A stretch of DNA of 64,000 bases from Harmonia axyridis (Eukaryota > Arthropoda > Insecta > Coleoptera > Coccinellidae), in the NCBI RefSeq assembly GCF_914767665.1, contig NC_059502.1, forward strand, positions 57,518,031 through 57,582,030. The letters are read 5' to 3'. The position numbers were made by a program, and so were the translations under genes. This document shows positions 41,758 to 54,435 of this stretch, piece by piece (the first letter of the stretch is position 1; every line of letters starts with the position of its first letter). Under the pieces are notes generated by a model that was not told the origin of the DNA, ran no database searches, and saw only the letters and a list, made by a program, of their open reading frames with translations.

Positions 41758-43311
41758 CAGGGTGGGCAAATTTCGATGTTTTAGCACTACAACTTTCGAA
41801 CCAGAGGAGATAGACAAAATCTGATACCCACTTCCCGATCTCTTTTTCTGAGAAACTAACAAGGGTAGTATTCATTGTTGGCCACCTTCTTTTGTTTTCG
41901 AGTTTTCAGCGAAAATTAGAAAAATGGCGATATCGAAAAACATATATATCTCCGCTAATACTGATGATAGAGCTCTGAAATTAAAACATTATACAGGCAC
42001 TTTTTTACGTAGAATCCAGTGGCGTACTCGTATTTCCAAAGGGGTTTCTAATTACGAAGCTATTACCCAAAGTTATGTTTTTTCAAATGAGAACACTAGA
42101 TTTTTGTGTAATTTTCTGAAAGCTTGATTTTTCTTGATTTCAAAAATATATAACATCGTATAATTCGGATCAATATAAATAATAGAAAATGGCCAAAAAC
42201 CTCTTTTCACCTAAGAGTCTCAATATTTCTATGGTTTCAACTGTTGATGAACACAGAAAAATTGAGCTTTCTATAACAAGAGCAGTGTCCTTCCGTCAAT
42301 CTGATTATTTCTATGCTTTTCACTCATATCTACAAAATTCGAATCTAGATAATATGTTTTATAAATTTTTATCTAAAAATTGATTTGGAAATAACAGAGA
42401 AACCACAAGATCGAATTTTTCAATCGAAAGAGTTGTATTAAGATGCATGTATCAGGAGATTATTTACATAGGTCTCCAGAATCAATACGCACAAGTACCA
42501 ATCCATTTTAAACAGCATATGAAACAATGCATATATGATTGAACTCAACATTTCAATTACGAAGGGACAAACAAGAAATAATATTTCACCTAATAATGAC
42601 AACAATTGCACAATGCACAGTCGACACCTCTTCTCGATATTTCAATAGATGAATATTTGAAACTGTGTTCAAGCTACCTAGGAAACTTTTTCCAAGTTCG
42701 TTTATCTCTTCGAAACTATTTGTATGAAATAAAAATAGATTCGAATTTTGTAGAAATAAGTGAAAAGCATAGAAATAATCAGATTGACGGAAGGACACTG
42801 CTCTTGTTATAGAAAGGCTCATCAACAGTTGAAACCATAGAAATATTGAGACTCTTAAGTAAAAAAAGGTTTTTGACCATTTTCTGTTATTCATTTTGAT
42901 ACGAATCATACGATGTTATATATTTTTGAAATCAGGAAAAATCAAGCTTTCAGAAAATTACACAAAAATCTAGTGTTCCCATTTGAAAAAACATAACTTT
43001 GGGTAATAGCTTCGTAATTAGAAACCCCTTTGGAAATACGAGTACGCCACTGGATTCTACGTAAAAAAGTGTCTGTATAATGTTTTAATTTCAGAGCTCT
43101 ATCATCAGTATTAGCGGAGATATATATGTTTTTCGATATCGCCATTTTTCCAATTTTTGCTTGTAACTCGAAAACAAAAGAAGGTGGCCAAAAATGAATA
43201 CTACCCTTGTTAGTTTCTCAGAAAAAGAGATCGAGAAGTGGGTATCAGATTTTGTCTATCTCCGCTGGTTCAAAAGTTGTAGTGCTAAAACATCGAAATT
43301 TGCCCACCCTG
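41758..43311. mobile_element. Large foldback element with CAGGGTG ends
   Basis: 1,554 bp, flanked by TA (41756-41757 and 43312-43313). Ends are CAGGGTGGGCAAATTTCGAT and its mirror. Arms of about 580 bp (41758-42346, 42735-43311) differ by substitutions and small indels; the centre of about 390 bp is unique. Open frames such as 41924-42127 and 42942-43145 are the same arm read from each side and are not independent genes. No transposase was recognised. Confidence 0.85.
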
Positions 43312-44160
43312 TACACCGTGAATTTCTTCTTCCTTTTCTTATTCTCTAAGTAATTGTATTCATAGATGTACTGAGGAAAAATAATGAAAGTGCTCAAATG
43401 TATTCTTATGAATATATGATGAAATATATTAATTGAATTCATGTTTCCGATTCTTCTGCGCTGAGTTTCGACTTCGTAAAACGTTCGAACATTTCGTTTT
43501 TTTCCCCTTGATATGATTAAACAAAACAACCGGATGATACGGTGGACCATTATTTTTAATTCGAATAGATGTTGTAGACATTGTCGATGCAAAGAGGTTA
43601 AGGTTAGTGCACTGAGAGAAACCATATTTTTTTATTAATAAAGCACTTATTTGGAGGTTATTTACTCACAACAATTACAGCAGATTTATATTTATTATAT
43701 TCATTAATAGTTAAATTATGAATTCAAAAAAATTTATTAATAGAGAATAACATATTTGTTTGAAAAGTATTTGATAATATTTAATATATTTCGGTTATAA
43801 ATAATTTATATGAACGTTATCTCCACAATAACATAAATTCATTATCAACAAACTCTCAACTGGTAGTTTGCTATTTATAAATAAACTCAAGAATTCAATA
43901 ATTTATTAACTCAGAAAATAGGATTCATTAATAATTAACAAACTAACATAATTCTAGCGATCCAATCTGTGGAAAAGTTTGAGGACACATCCCTCAAAGA
44001 GAAGCCCATCTCCTTGAAGGATCTGTCCTCGAACTTTTCCTTTGATTTGAATTTCCTTTTCAAACATAAAATATGTGTTACTATGGGCTTATTGAACGCC
44101 GCTTAGCACATCTGTCCTGAATTTTGGGTTTAGATCGTTTGTACCTGATTAGTTATTAGT
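43312..44160. other. No gene seen
   Basis: Very AT-rich from 43640 on. No ORF or repeat family was identified. Confidence 0.45.
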
Positions 44161-44162
44161 GA

Positions 44163-44236
44163 TGTTGGCAGAACAGTGGTTAGAGGGAACAGATGCGATC
44201 AAGATGACTAGGGTTCAAACCCGGATACCCTCAATA
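44163..44236 (+). repeat. tRNA-like (SINE head-like) sequence
   Basis: Has an A-box-like TGGCAGAACAGTGGTTAGAG and, about 35 bp later, a B-box-like GGTTCAAACCC. The spacing fits an internal Pol III promoter. A full cloverleaf could not be drawn, so a SINE head or tRNA pseudogene is more likely than a tRNA gene. Confidence 0.4.
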
Positions 44237-46575
44237 TGAAGTCTAAAAAATTACCTAATTAGGCAAACGGTTCTTCTCAGACCCTAACAATCGCATAATA
44301 GAAACAACTAAAATAATTATCTAAGACATACGTTAACCATTACTGAATTGAAATATTTTTTTTATTCAGCATGGATACATATTACATATAAATAAGGTTT
44401 ATTAATTATTACTCAATGATATATTAACCTCAACTATATTTATTTCCTTCAAATGGATATTTCTTCAGCATTATTAATATAAGTTATGCGTAAATAAATG
44501 AAGTGTAATAATAAATGATGATTATTGGTGGGATTTCAAATAAATTATTATTTATTTCCATGAAACTAATATTTGTTTGTTCATATATCCAATAAATGAT
44601 TTATTAAATATTTTCGATAATATCAAATAAACACTTCTCTCAGTGTGAATTTGGTAAAAAAATCATTTCTGAAATTGTTTGAAATTAAAAAATCAATATT
44701 TCTCAGAAAAAGTAGATAATGTCACCCTCCATTATCTGCCGCCCTTTTCTGTTCAATTTTGACTTCATAAGAAGCTTGAATATTTTTTTTCTTTTCCTTT
44801 AAGTTATCGAATAAAACAATCGGATTGATGAATCATCATGTTAAATTCGAATGCTCAATACTATTTAATTTGATATAAAAGAAATTATAATATAATGAAA
44901 TATGGTATGAAATAATAAAACTTCTTATATTTCTCGAATCCATGTTGGTCGCCAACATTCGTCGCGAATAGGCACTCCAAGAAGAAGAAGATATTTCTTG
45001 AGGAGAATAAGTTGGAGATAGTGAAATGGATTCGTTTCGATCGGACAATTGTGAAAAAAAAATATAGAAGCCGCCTCATGTAGCAATAAAATTCGGCAAC
45101 GTTTAGCGAACGCCGATAAACCTGATGAGTGCATGTATTTTTTTAGCGTCAATATAACTCGTAAACAGCTCTATGAGGGGATTACGCGACATCTGGATAT
45201 TTTTGAGTATAATGCATAATGCTTCACCTTTGATGTTAATTAAATTTGTTGGTATTCTTTGCTGTTGTTGCTGAATGAATTAAATCTCATTCGGTACTTT
45301 GAATTTCTACACATGTGGTTTTCGTTGATCTAGTTTAAATGCCGCCCTTCAATTTTGGCTTACCTCCCCCCTCCCTAACGACGGCCCTGATAGCACAAGA
45401 TCCAATCTTATCATACTTTATAGTCTTTATACACACTATATATCCTAATCTCATCATGCATATAGATATGTAGGTTGGCGTTATGTGAACCCTGCATCTA
45501 TGCATGCAATAAATTCCATTTGTCTATAAAAAAAGTCTGTTCAAATATGAGACGGACCAATATAAACAAGCTCTCGAATAAATTGGAGGTTCTTCGAAGA
45601 GGAAGAGATACTGTCTTTCCAGAGTCGAACTAAGAATGATCCACATAAACTTATACAGTTTTGACTCTATATTAATCAACAAATGAAATATACAAAATAC
45701 CTCAACATAAAATATGTATTTACAGATACCCCATTACGTTAATGGAGATTCTCCAATTCTATATTTTTGTAATCAACATGATAAAATATGTGGTGTCAAA
45801 AATCCAACACTACATGGACAAAATGAAAGGAATAAATTGATGAAACTCGAAAAAATAATACAAAAATCGAAACACTAATAGAAATGAAAATTAAAAATAC
45901 AACAATAATGATGGTGAATATCCGAAAAATGATAATATAATATCCGAAAAATGATGAAAAAATTCATTCCGGATTCGATTCTCTTTTTTTTCAGTTTTAC
46001 CAAGATTCACAATCATAAAACATATTCTCTATTCTGACAATGAGGTTGATATCAAAATAGTCAATCGATTAAATTATCTTTAAGAAATTTGTTATCTTCT
46101 TGGGTGGAGTCAATATTTATATTTGTTCATTTTCCCTAAGGATTTTGTATATGGAGGAATTAAACAGTCCAGATGATTTTGAAACAAAGTCCACCAAGTC
46201 TGTTTTTGACATGGTAGGATGATCCTCAATTGCTTTCCAAAAAATATTCAAGATTAACTCTTATTCTTGCAAAGAAAAATGTGTTTTTTCCGGTTTTTTT
46301 TTGTATTAGGTCCTAGATATCACCCTCAGATGCAGTATTCCTTTCTGAACTGAACGAGAGTTAAAACTGAATACAAAAATTTGAAAGTATAGTAGATATA
46401 TTTCCACAAATCATTTCATACCCATTTGTTAACGATAAATAAATGGAAGTTTACCTACACTGAATTCGAACTCGGAGTAATAAACTTAAGGTGAGGATAT
46501 GTCATCTTCAGTAAGCAAATTTTGTCCGCAACATAAACTATCAAATTTGACACGAAGCGAACGAAAATGAAAATA
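44237..46575. other. No gene seen
   Basis: AT-rich. Three overlapping minus-strand frames at 44836-45152 have no recognisable domain. A small duplication (TATCCGAAAAATGAT twice) occurs at 45930-45960. GPCR N-terminal exons were looked for and not found. Confidence 0.45.
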
Positions 46576-48095
46576 AACTGCGCAAAAAAATTAACGCACA
46601 TTATGGAAATCTCAAATTTATTCTACAACTGAAGGTGTTCTCAATGATAATTATTTTAATCAGAATTATGCATGCATATGTTATCCACTTTCAACGTTTT
46701 TCTTCAATACATATGTTTTTTCCCAGCACGAATAAAAAAGATGAGATTATCAGATTTTGAATGTATTGGCTCCAGTCTGAAATCAGTTGTTCTCGATCAA
46801 TTCTAGTGATCAATAGTTTTTATTTCGTTTGATTTTCTACACTCAATCGCTATGCAATGCGAAACACACAATTTGATCCAAGAGGAATGTGCCCAAGCGG
46901 TAGTTTTGCGAGAAGAAGGGTGGACATTCACAAGAATTGCAGAAAGGTTTGGAGTTTCCCATACAAGTGTGTCCAGAATGTTGCAGCGATTCAGGGAGAC
47001 AGGTATGAATGTCCGAAGACCAGGACAGGGTAGACCACGGGTAAGGTAACCACTGCCATTCAAGAACGTTACTTGAGAGTTTCTTCGTTGAGACAACGAT
47101 TTGCAACCGCTCGCCTCCTTCAATATCAGCTTGAGCAAACTCATGAGGTGCAAATTAGCACTCAGACAATAAGAAATCGCCTCAGAGAATATGATTTAAG
47201 GCCTCGTGTCGGCTCAGCTCTTACCCCTGCCCATCGAAGGGCGCGTTTGGATTTTGCGAGAGAGCATATCCATTAGGAAGTGGCTGATTGGGAAGGAGTT
47301 CTCTTCACAGATGAGTCTAGATTCTGCCTCTACCATTGTGATCGACGTTCCCTTGTATACAGACGCCACATGAAAGATATGCTCAGTGCAATTTCCTGAA
47401 AACTACTGGTTACGGGGGAGGATCGATTATGGTATGGGGTGGAATATCTTTGACTGCTCGAACAGACCTAGTGGTCGTTGATAATGGAGCTTTGAATGCT
47501 GATAGGTATATAAGGAACATTCTTGAAGAACATGTAGTGCCATTTTCCCCATACATTGGTGAAAATTTCATTTTTATTGACGATAATGCCAGACCCCATC
47601 TTGCGCGCATCGTTCAGGAGTACCTTGAAGAGGTTGAAGTCTCTCGAATGGAATGGCCAACAAGAAGTCCAGAACTCAATCCGATTGAGCAGGTTTGGGA
47701 CAACCCCAATAGAAGGCTGAGAAGTTCAGAAAATCATCCAGCTACTCTTAATGACTTAGGAATCCAACTCAGAGAAATCTGGGAAGGATTAGATCAGAAC
47801 ATTTTAAGATCACTCATTTTAAGTATGAACCGTCGTTGCCGAGCTGTATTTAACGCAAGGGGTGGAAATACCAAGTATTAAATCACTTATCAGCATTCCA
47901 GTATTTTGAAAATTGTTTATTTTTTTCTTTCACATAAGATTCGGTGAAATCCTGAATTTTTCTTCCATTTAATGTGTCTTGTTTCGTTCAAAACCTTCCC
48001 GAGAGAACATAAAAAATAAGTTATAAAGTCAATGTAGAGTTAACTTTCATTAAAATTGAGATATTCAGAATGTGCGTTAATTTTTTTGCGCAGTG
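46576..48095 (+). mobile_element. Tc1-like element with both ends
   Basis: 1,520 bp flanked by TA (46574-46575 and 48096-48097). The terminal inverted repeats begin AACTGCGC / CACTGCGC and share CTGCGCAAAAAAATTAACGC followed by ACAT. The transposase gene is present nearly whole but interrupted. It is the best-preserved autonomous-type DNA transposon here. Confidence 0.9.
46852..47881 (+). pseudogene. Tc1 transposase (DD34E), interrupted
   Basis: 46852-47049: first helix-turn-helix (GWTFTRIAERFGVSHTSVSR) and a GRPR hook. 47073-47273: second HTH (QISTQTIRNRLREYDLRPR), ending at an in-frame TAG. The same frame then reads VLFTDESRFCLYHCDRRS (first Asp). 47429-47881, after another frameshift: MVWGGISL, FIFIDDNARPHLARIVQE (second Asp), SPELNPIEQVWD (the Glu of DD34E), and a normal C-terminus. 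Damage: frameshift near 47047, stop at 47274, frameshift near 47395. All three catalytic residues survive, so inactivation is recent. Confidence 0.9.
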
Positions 48096-48790
48096 TATAT
48101 CAGTGATACGATATTCCACTGAATTCCATAGACTATCTCCACAAAAGTAAAGGAAGTTCAGGGCTTTTGAGACTATTCCGAAAGTTTTCATTTTTTTCAG
48201 CAATTTTTCACCTCTTTTGGAACAGCTTGTAGAGTCAAAAAACTTATGCGCTGATTACTGACGATTCCGTCAAAATTTGAATCATTCTCCTAGACTAAAA
48301 TTTCCAAGATTTATCGATCGATCGAGCACTATTGACTCACCTCACATACAAGGGCAGTCCTAGCCTTAAATTTTGGCGGGGTCTCCGTTATGAGCTTCAA
48401 GTTTTTTGATGGAACCATTTCGCACATTGTCTGTTTGAAACGCATATTAAGTGGTTCAATTTGGGGGAGGGGGTCTTGACTCCCTTGAACACCCCCCCCC
48501 CATGGGACCGCGCTTTACAACATATGTCTTTGACTCATACATATATTTTAACAGTAGATCAAAAAGAACACTTCCTTTGCGATAGATATAGCCATTTTAA
48601 ATTTTAATAATGAGCTATGCCACCCTTGGAAACCTACACACTTTCCAATGATTCCAAATGAGCTACTATATTGGAAAAACCATCATAAACTCACTTTTCC
48701 CATTACATTTGATGAGCGGGTGATATTTATAATAAAAAAATGAGTTACCGCAATTTCGTTGGCAATAAATATCGAATATTCTCTTTCATT
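48096..48790. other. No gene seen
   Basis: Contains a G/C-rich patch (GGGGGAGGGGG near 48471; a run of C at about 48490-48499) that looks like a decayed MITE. Unassigned. Confidence 0.35.
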
Positions 48791-48995
48791 TTCGATAATG
48801 ATAACGAATTCAGCTTGCAACCACTCATATTAGCTTTGATGTTCGTCTCCAATAATTTATAATCCTTGTTTATATCATTTCGTACAAGAGTTTTCGATAA
48901 TAATAAAGTATTCAGCTTGCAACCACTCATATTAGCTCTGATATTCGTCTCATATAATTTATTATCTTTGTTTATTTCATTTCGTACAGGAGTTA
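48791..48995. repeat. Two-copy tandem repeat, about 102 bp
   Basis: TTCGATAATGATAACGAATTCAGCTTGCAACC at 48791 recurs in diverged form at 48893, continuing through CACTCATATTAGCT and TTTCGTACA(A/G)GAGTT. The first copy ends where the second starts. Confidence 0.75.
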
Positions 48996-49454
48996 CCCAT
49001 TTAACTTTTTTTCATTATCATATGAATAATTCAATAAAATTCATCTGTGAACTTCGAATGTTGTCGAGCTGAAAACACAGAACACTTTAATAACAAAAAA
49101 ATCACTTCAGAAACAAGCTAAATCTATGTATTAGAAGTTTAAATAGTTTGTGTTCTTCATTTGTAATGTGTTATGTGTTGAGGTTATGTTATGCAAGTTA
49201 GTATATTCCTTAAATAAAAATAATCACAAATTTCAAGAAACCCGACAGAATATTTCAATTATTTATTTATTTATTCAATCATACGTCAAAGCCATTTGAC
49301 ATATTTCAAAGAATTACAGGAAATTTGAGATAATTGAGTAACTCTGCACAAAAAATTGAGTGAACACAAAACAAATCGCTCTGTAATGTTCCATTTATTT
49401 TTTTTAGCTCAAGGGGGTTCTGACTAGAGGACGAATTTGGGACACCCGGATACA

Positions 49455-49612
49455 ATTCATTCAGATCGAGAGCAATTCCTTTATAAAATGGGGAGCATCT
49501 GCTCTTATAAAAATATTGATTTGCATCCCCCTCTATATTTCTGAAGCCATCACTATGAAAATATGGGTATGAATTGAAAGAACGTTATGATGTTATTTAA
49601 CAGAGCTGGACT
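49455..49612 (+). repeat. Dispersed repeat flanking a mariner relic, copy 1
   Basis: Matches 51412-52070: GCAATTCCTTTATAAAATGG, GAGCATCTGCTCT, and TATGAATTGAAAGAACGTTATGA. No ORF. Confidence 0.6.
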
Positions 49613-49748
49613 TCACTCATTTTTTCTATTATTTCAGTTATCCGTCGGAGTGAAAATGAAATTTTTTGCAATTTCATGTTCAATGCAAAATTTTGAGTTG
49701 ATTCGAGAAAAGTGAGAGAGTGTAGCTCCTTTTGTTATTTGAAAATAG

Positions 49749-50810
49749 ATGAAAAAAAATTTCGTGTGCTGATAAAATATTGTTTTTTTTAAGGGCAAAA
49801 ATACAGTTGAAGCAAAATCTTGGCTCGATGAGGAGTTTCCGGGGTCTGCACCAGGAAAATCAACCATCATTGAGTGGTATGCTCAGTTTAACCGTGGTGT
49901 AATCAGCACCGAAGACGGTGAACGCAGTGGACCCCCCAAAAGAGGCTGCCACCGACGAAAAAATCAAAAAGTTCACAGAATAATTTTGAATTTGAGTTGA
50001 TCGAGATAGCAGACATTGTGAAGATATCATCTGAACGTGTACATCATTTACAAATATTTGTACATGCGAAAGCTGTGTGCAAAATGGGTGCCACTCGGGC
50101 TCACAATCGATCAAAAGCAACAACCTGCTAATGATTCTGATCAGTGTTTGAAGCTGTTTGAGTGCAATAAACCTGAATTTTTGCGTCGATATGTGACAAT
50201 GTGAGAAACATGGCTTCATCATTTCACTCCGGAGTCAATTGATAGTTAGCTGAGTGGACTGCATACGATGAACAGAATCCAAAGCGAGGAAAAACACAAC
50301 AGTTAGCTGGTAAGGTTATGGCATCAGTATTCTGGGATGCGCAAGGCATAATATTCATTGATACTTCCAAAATGGACAGGTCTGCCCGACAGTGAAACCA
50401 GAACGATTTCAGTCTAAGAAATCTGAAACTGTCTTCACATTTGATGACAAGAAGGATTGTCAAACGCTGTTGATGGTCATCAACAACTATTACTATATAG
50501 CGTTATTGGATTGTTTAAGGGATGAAATCGTTAAAAAACGACTCCATTTGAAGAAAAAAAGGTGCTGTTTCATCAAGACAATGCGTCTTGTCACAAATCA
50601 ATGAAAACGAATGCAAAATTGCATGAATTGGTCTTCGAATTGCTTCTGCATCCACCGTATTCGCCAGATCTGGCCCCCAGCAACTTTTTTTTGTTCTCAG
50701 ACGACGAAAGAATGCTCGCTGGAAAGAAATTTAGCACCAATAAAGAAGTAATCTTGCAACTGACTTCTGAATGTCTTCCTGTAGTCTTTTTTAACTGGTT
50801 CAATATTTAA
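49749..50810 (+). pseudogene. Mariner transposase relic (plus strand)
   Basis: Fragments in several frames follow mariner order: GKNTVEAKSWLDEEFPGSAP (N-terminal HTH), a WYAQFNRG segment, RRYVTM then a stop then ETWLHHFTPES (the codon of the first catalytic Asp is replaced by TGA), FHQDNASCHKSM (second Asp), and PPYSPDLAPSNFFLFS (third Asp of DD34D). Many stops. Terminal repeats were not identified. Confidence 0.82.
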
Positions 50811-51411
50811 AATGAGAAAATTCTATAACGAGTGACGTTTTCGGTCAAATTTTCATCCAAAGTCCACTTGACAAATCCCTGTTCAAAATACATGATGAAT
50901 GTAAGAAATAATTTATACAGGGAAAAATAAAGGAACAATATCAAAAATCTAACATCTTGTTCAACAAGTTGTGTATATTCGACTAGCTTCCAACATTTTT
51001 TATCTTTCCCAAACATCCGTAGTAAATGCTATATTGACGATAAAGAGACCCGTCTTTCATGTGAAATCAGAGTCATGAAAATTTGAATGTATGTTCCTTT
51101 TCGACATATTCCCAAGAAACATGTATAAATCCCGTAAATTGTACACTACCTAAGGAATTCCTCTAGAAGATTATGAAATTTTTAGAGATTGATAGAGAAA
51201 ACGTTTTAGAAATTAACAAATATACAAAAATAGGTAACATCATAGATTTATATAAAAAGGGTTATGAAATCACCTCTGTATTACACAGGGATAATTTTGG
51301 AATGTAGAAAATTCCGATTTTTATCTTGGTGATAATAATAGTAGTATGATAAATCATCAGGTTCTCGAAAAATTGTAACAATAGAAAAAAAAATTACTGC
51401 GTGATGCGACA
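50811..51411. other. No gene seen
   Basis: AT-rich sequence to the right of the mariner relic; nothing was recognised. Confidence 0.45.
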
Positions 51412-52070
51412 GTTCCTTCAGGTCGAAAGCAATTCTTTTATAAAATGGGAAGCATCTGCTCTGTCACAACTATTCCATAAAAAAACTATTGATTCGCATC
51501 ACTCAGTTCAATATTTCTCTTTGAAGCCATCTGAATGAATAGACGGATATGCATGGCCTCCGCCAGGACCGGCATACCGGACATTTTGCCAGGGCGTCAA
51601 ATCTTGGGACGCAAAGTCATACCTTTCGACACAAAACTATTTTCTGATTGAAAATACCACTTTTTGTAAAAAAATGCAAAAATTACCAAGGACCAATATC
51701 ATTGAAATCGAATACTTAGGCGCTTTCTCAACTAGTTATGAAAATAGGTACCAAAATGCACCTTTTAGAACTACGTCGTCTTTTTACTATAGACTTAATA
51801 GAGCGCCGTACTTTTAAACAATGCAGGACTTTTTTTTTTGAAAAATCGACAAAACGCCTCTTGATACATTTGACAAAGTGAAAAATATGATTTCAAATTA
51901 AATTGAAAAGGTGCCTTAAAAGAATAACAGGGGCTCCTCCAAAGAAAATTCATATAAATTAGGCCAAGCAGGGAGGCGAAATTTTAATTTGCCGGGGCGC
52001 CAAAATGTCTGGCGGCGATCCTGCGGTTATGAATTGGAAGAATGTTATGATTATTCATTTAACGGATAAT
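51412..52070 (+). repeat. Dispersed repeat copy 2, split by an insertion
   Basis: Same sequence as 49455-49612 but interrupted at about 51550-52028 by GC-richer DNA that starts GCCTCCGCCAGGACCGG and ends with GGCGCCAAAATGTCTGGCGG. The flanks rejoin at TATGAATTGGAAGAATGTTA. The insert has weak inverted-repeat character and is probably a MITE. Confidence 0.5.
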
Positions 52071-52489
52071 AAATAAGTCAGATTCTACTTTTGTGTTTTC
52101 AACAACTGATTTGATTTTCCTTTTCATACTCGTATTTTTTTCAAGAGTGTTCACTTAATTGATCGAAACGAAGAATTTCCTTCCTTATTATATCCTATTC
52201 AACATTTTGCAAAAGAAATACAGACGTGAATAAGTTGATGAAAAGTTGCCAACGACGCCAAGTCCGTAACGATTTTATAAGCAACATTAATTATCCTTCA
52301 TCTTATCTTATCTATCTTAACGAATTGAGAAAAAATGAATTGATGAATTCATTTATGACATATAATTCAGAGTGGGCCATTTGAAAACGAAACACAGCTC
52401 TGTAGGTCATCAAAACAGAATTTTATAATGTGTAGTAAACAGAAATCCATTATTTTCGCATGAAACTCAATGTTTTGATTACCATAATT
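52071..52489. other. No gene seen
   Basis: AT-rich spacer between the repeat and the next mariner relic. Confidence 0.45.
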
Positions 52490-53110
52490 AGAATGATCCG
52501 ATTTAGGTCAAATATGTGCCGCTTTATTCGATAACTTGTTGCCATTTTGAAGGTGATATCGTTATCCCTCTCTCATCGACGCCCTCGTCCCTATTGGCAA
52601 AAATTGAGATAGTCAATTTTCACAAGCCTCTGACATCCAAGCGAATTTTCCACCAGCTAAATTGTTCGCCATGGACAGGCATAGATGGTAATCACTTGGT
52701 CCCAGGTCCGGATTAAAAGGTGAATGCATAGGAACCTCCCAACTGAGCAGGTGTGTGACCTGGAGTTGTCCTGACGGAACACAATTCCTTTTCTATTGGT
52801 CAAAGCTGGCTGCTTCTGAGCGATCGCATCCTTCAGACGATTCAATTGTTGATAGTACAGTTCCGAGTTAATAGTTGTAACACGAAAGAGCAGCTCATAG
52901 CAGATGATTCCCTGCCAATCCCACCAAACACACAGCAAAACCTTCCTGGCCGTCAATCCTAGCTTTACCTCATTTCGACCACGACTGTTTTCGCTTGACG
53001 TTGTCGTAAGTGATACACTTTTCATCATCAGTCACCAATCGCTTCAATAAAGGGTCGATTTTGACGACGTTCGGACTCGACAATGTCTATGATTTTATCG
53101 ACATTGGTAG
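52490..53110 (-). pseudogene. Mariner transposase relic (minus strand)
   Basis: Leftward: VDKIIDIVESERRQ (N-terminal HTH-like), then almost directly LLKRLVTDDEKCITYDNV (first Asp), LLCVWWDWQGIICYELL, IVFRQDNSRSHT (second Asp), and FNPDLGPSDYHL (third Asp). Frameshifts lie near 52990 and 52750. The DNA-binding and catalytic parts are joined with the intervening section missing, so an internal deletion preceded decay. Confidence 0.8.
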
Positions 53111-54435
53111 AGATTCACGGCTTGACTTGATTTTACTTGGCTTGAGCTTGACTTGAAATTGAGTCAAGCTCAAGGCAATTAGTAGTTTTTCAATCTCAAG
53201 TCAAGTCAATTATCTATTTATCAATTACTTGAATACAATCACATCAATAAAAACATTATAAAATGAGAAGGAACCCTGCAAAAAGCACTTTCATTCATAA
53301 AACTATATTTTCGTATAAATTAACCAATGGGAACCAAAAATAAATCACTATCAATAATAAGAGAATGAAAAATATGAAAAATTACAGTTTTTTAATATTG
53401 AAAAACCTCCAAGCACTGTTTGATTATATACATGATTAGGCTTTTAGGTTTTACTAGCTTAACGTTGAGCTAGCAGAAGCCGCGATTTCACAATTTGAGG
53501 GGAAAAAATATTTCAATAGGATAATAAATTAGCCTAAAAGTTCCAAAGTGATTCTGCTAGATTCCTAATATCTCAACAAATAATCAAATACAGAATTCTT
53601 TGAAAATGACTGTTCGAGGTACTAGATACAAGATACATTTCGAAATTGGATCTGAAATACTAAATATAAAAAAAGTTTAATTTTCAGATTTAGAATGAAT
53701 CAAATAGATTTATGATTATCAATATTTTGATGTGTTTTGTTTACTTTTGTGATTATTTCTTCACTTAAAATTCAGTCAACATATGCGCCTGTAGTCTCAT
53801 ATTATATGAATCTATTTATTTGAAAAAAAAATAATAATGATCGAATTGATTGGGAATGCAAGGATAAGTAATAGTAAATATAATATAAGTATATAATGAA
53901 TAATAATGCACTGTAAAATAGAGGTCATCGAAAAAAAAAACGATTCTGTTATGTGGAATGAATATCCATGAATCTGAAATATTCTGCCACTTTAATTTAT
54001 CAATGAATTTCCAGTTGAATTTTTTTCACGTAACAGAATACCCAATGATGGAATATTTTCAACTGCAATTTACACCATCAGTTTTTAATGAGATACACTT
54101 CGTAGATTCATACTTTGTAGTTGTTTTCAGCCGATAGCCACCTAGGCATCCCAATTCCCCACAGTTTCGGTATCTCCGTACCTCCGTCGCTGGAGTTGAT
54201 ACTCAAAATGTTAGAATTCTAAAACTACCAAACTCTATCAGCAGATTTCTGCCTAATAAAAATTTCATAGAAATGGGGGAAAATTACTAAAAAAGTCACA
54301 AATTGGTTGATTAGAAGTAATAAAAAGAATTTTGTTTAAAAATTTGAAAAAAATCATAAAAGATTTGAAGATTCTTCTTTTTCAAAGTGGGGGTAAACGC
54401 CCCCATGAGTCAAGTCTAGTTACGCCCCTGCTGGC
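53110..54435. other. Gene-free stretch with a hairpin and a MITE-like right end
   Basis: A hairpin (CTTGAGCTTGACT and AGTCAAGCTCAAG, about 53142-53174) sits in a CTTGACTTGA-rich patch at 53112-53212. At the right, 54390-54432 reads GGGGGTAAACGCCCCCATGA then CTAGTTACGCCCCTG, which resembles the end of CAGGGGCGTAACTAG-type hAT MITEs. The matching left end was not found. Otherwise AT-rich. Confidence 0.35.

Noticed and set aside
41924..43145. Pairs of open frames with near-identical proteins on both strands
   Set aside because: Mirror translations of the foldback arms of 41758-43311, not duplicated genes.
44163..44236. Functional tRNA gene
   Set aside because: A- and B-box-like words are present but acceptor and anticodon stems could not be drawn; kept only as a SINE-like head.
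53110..54435. A complete hAT element inserted in the mariner relic
   Set aside because: Only a plausible right end (near 54432) was found; no left TIR or target duplication, and the sequence at 54436 could not be shown to continue the mariner.
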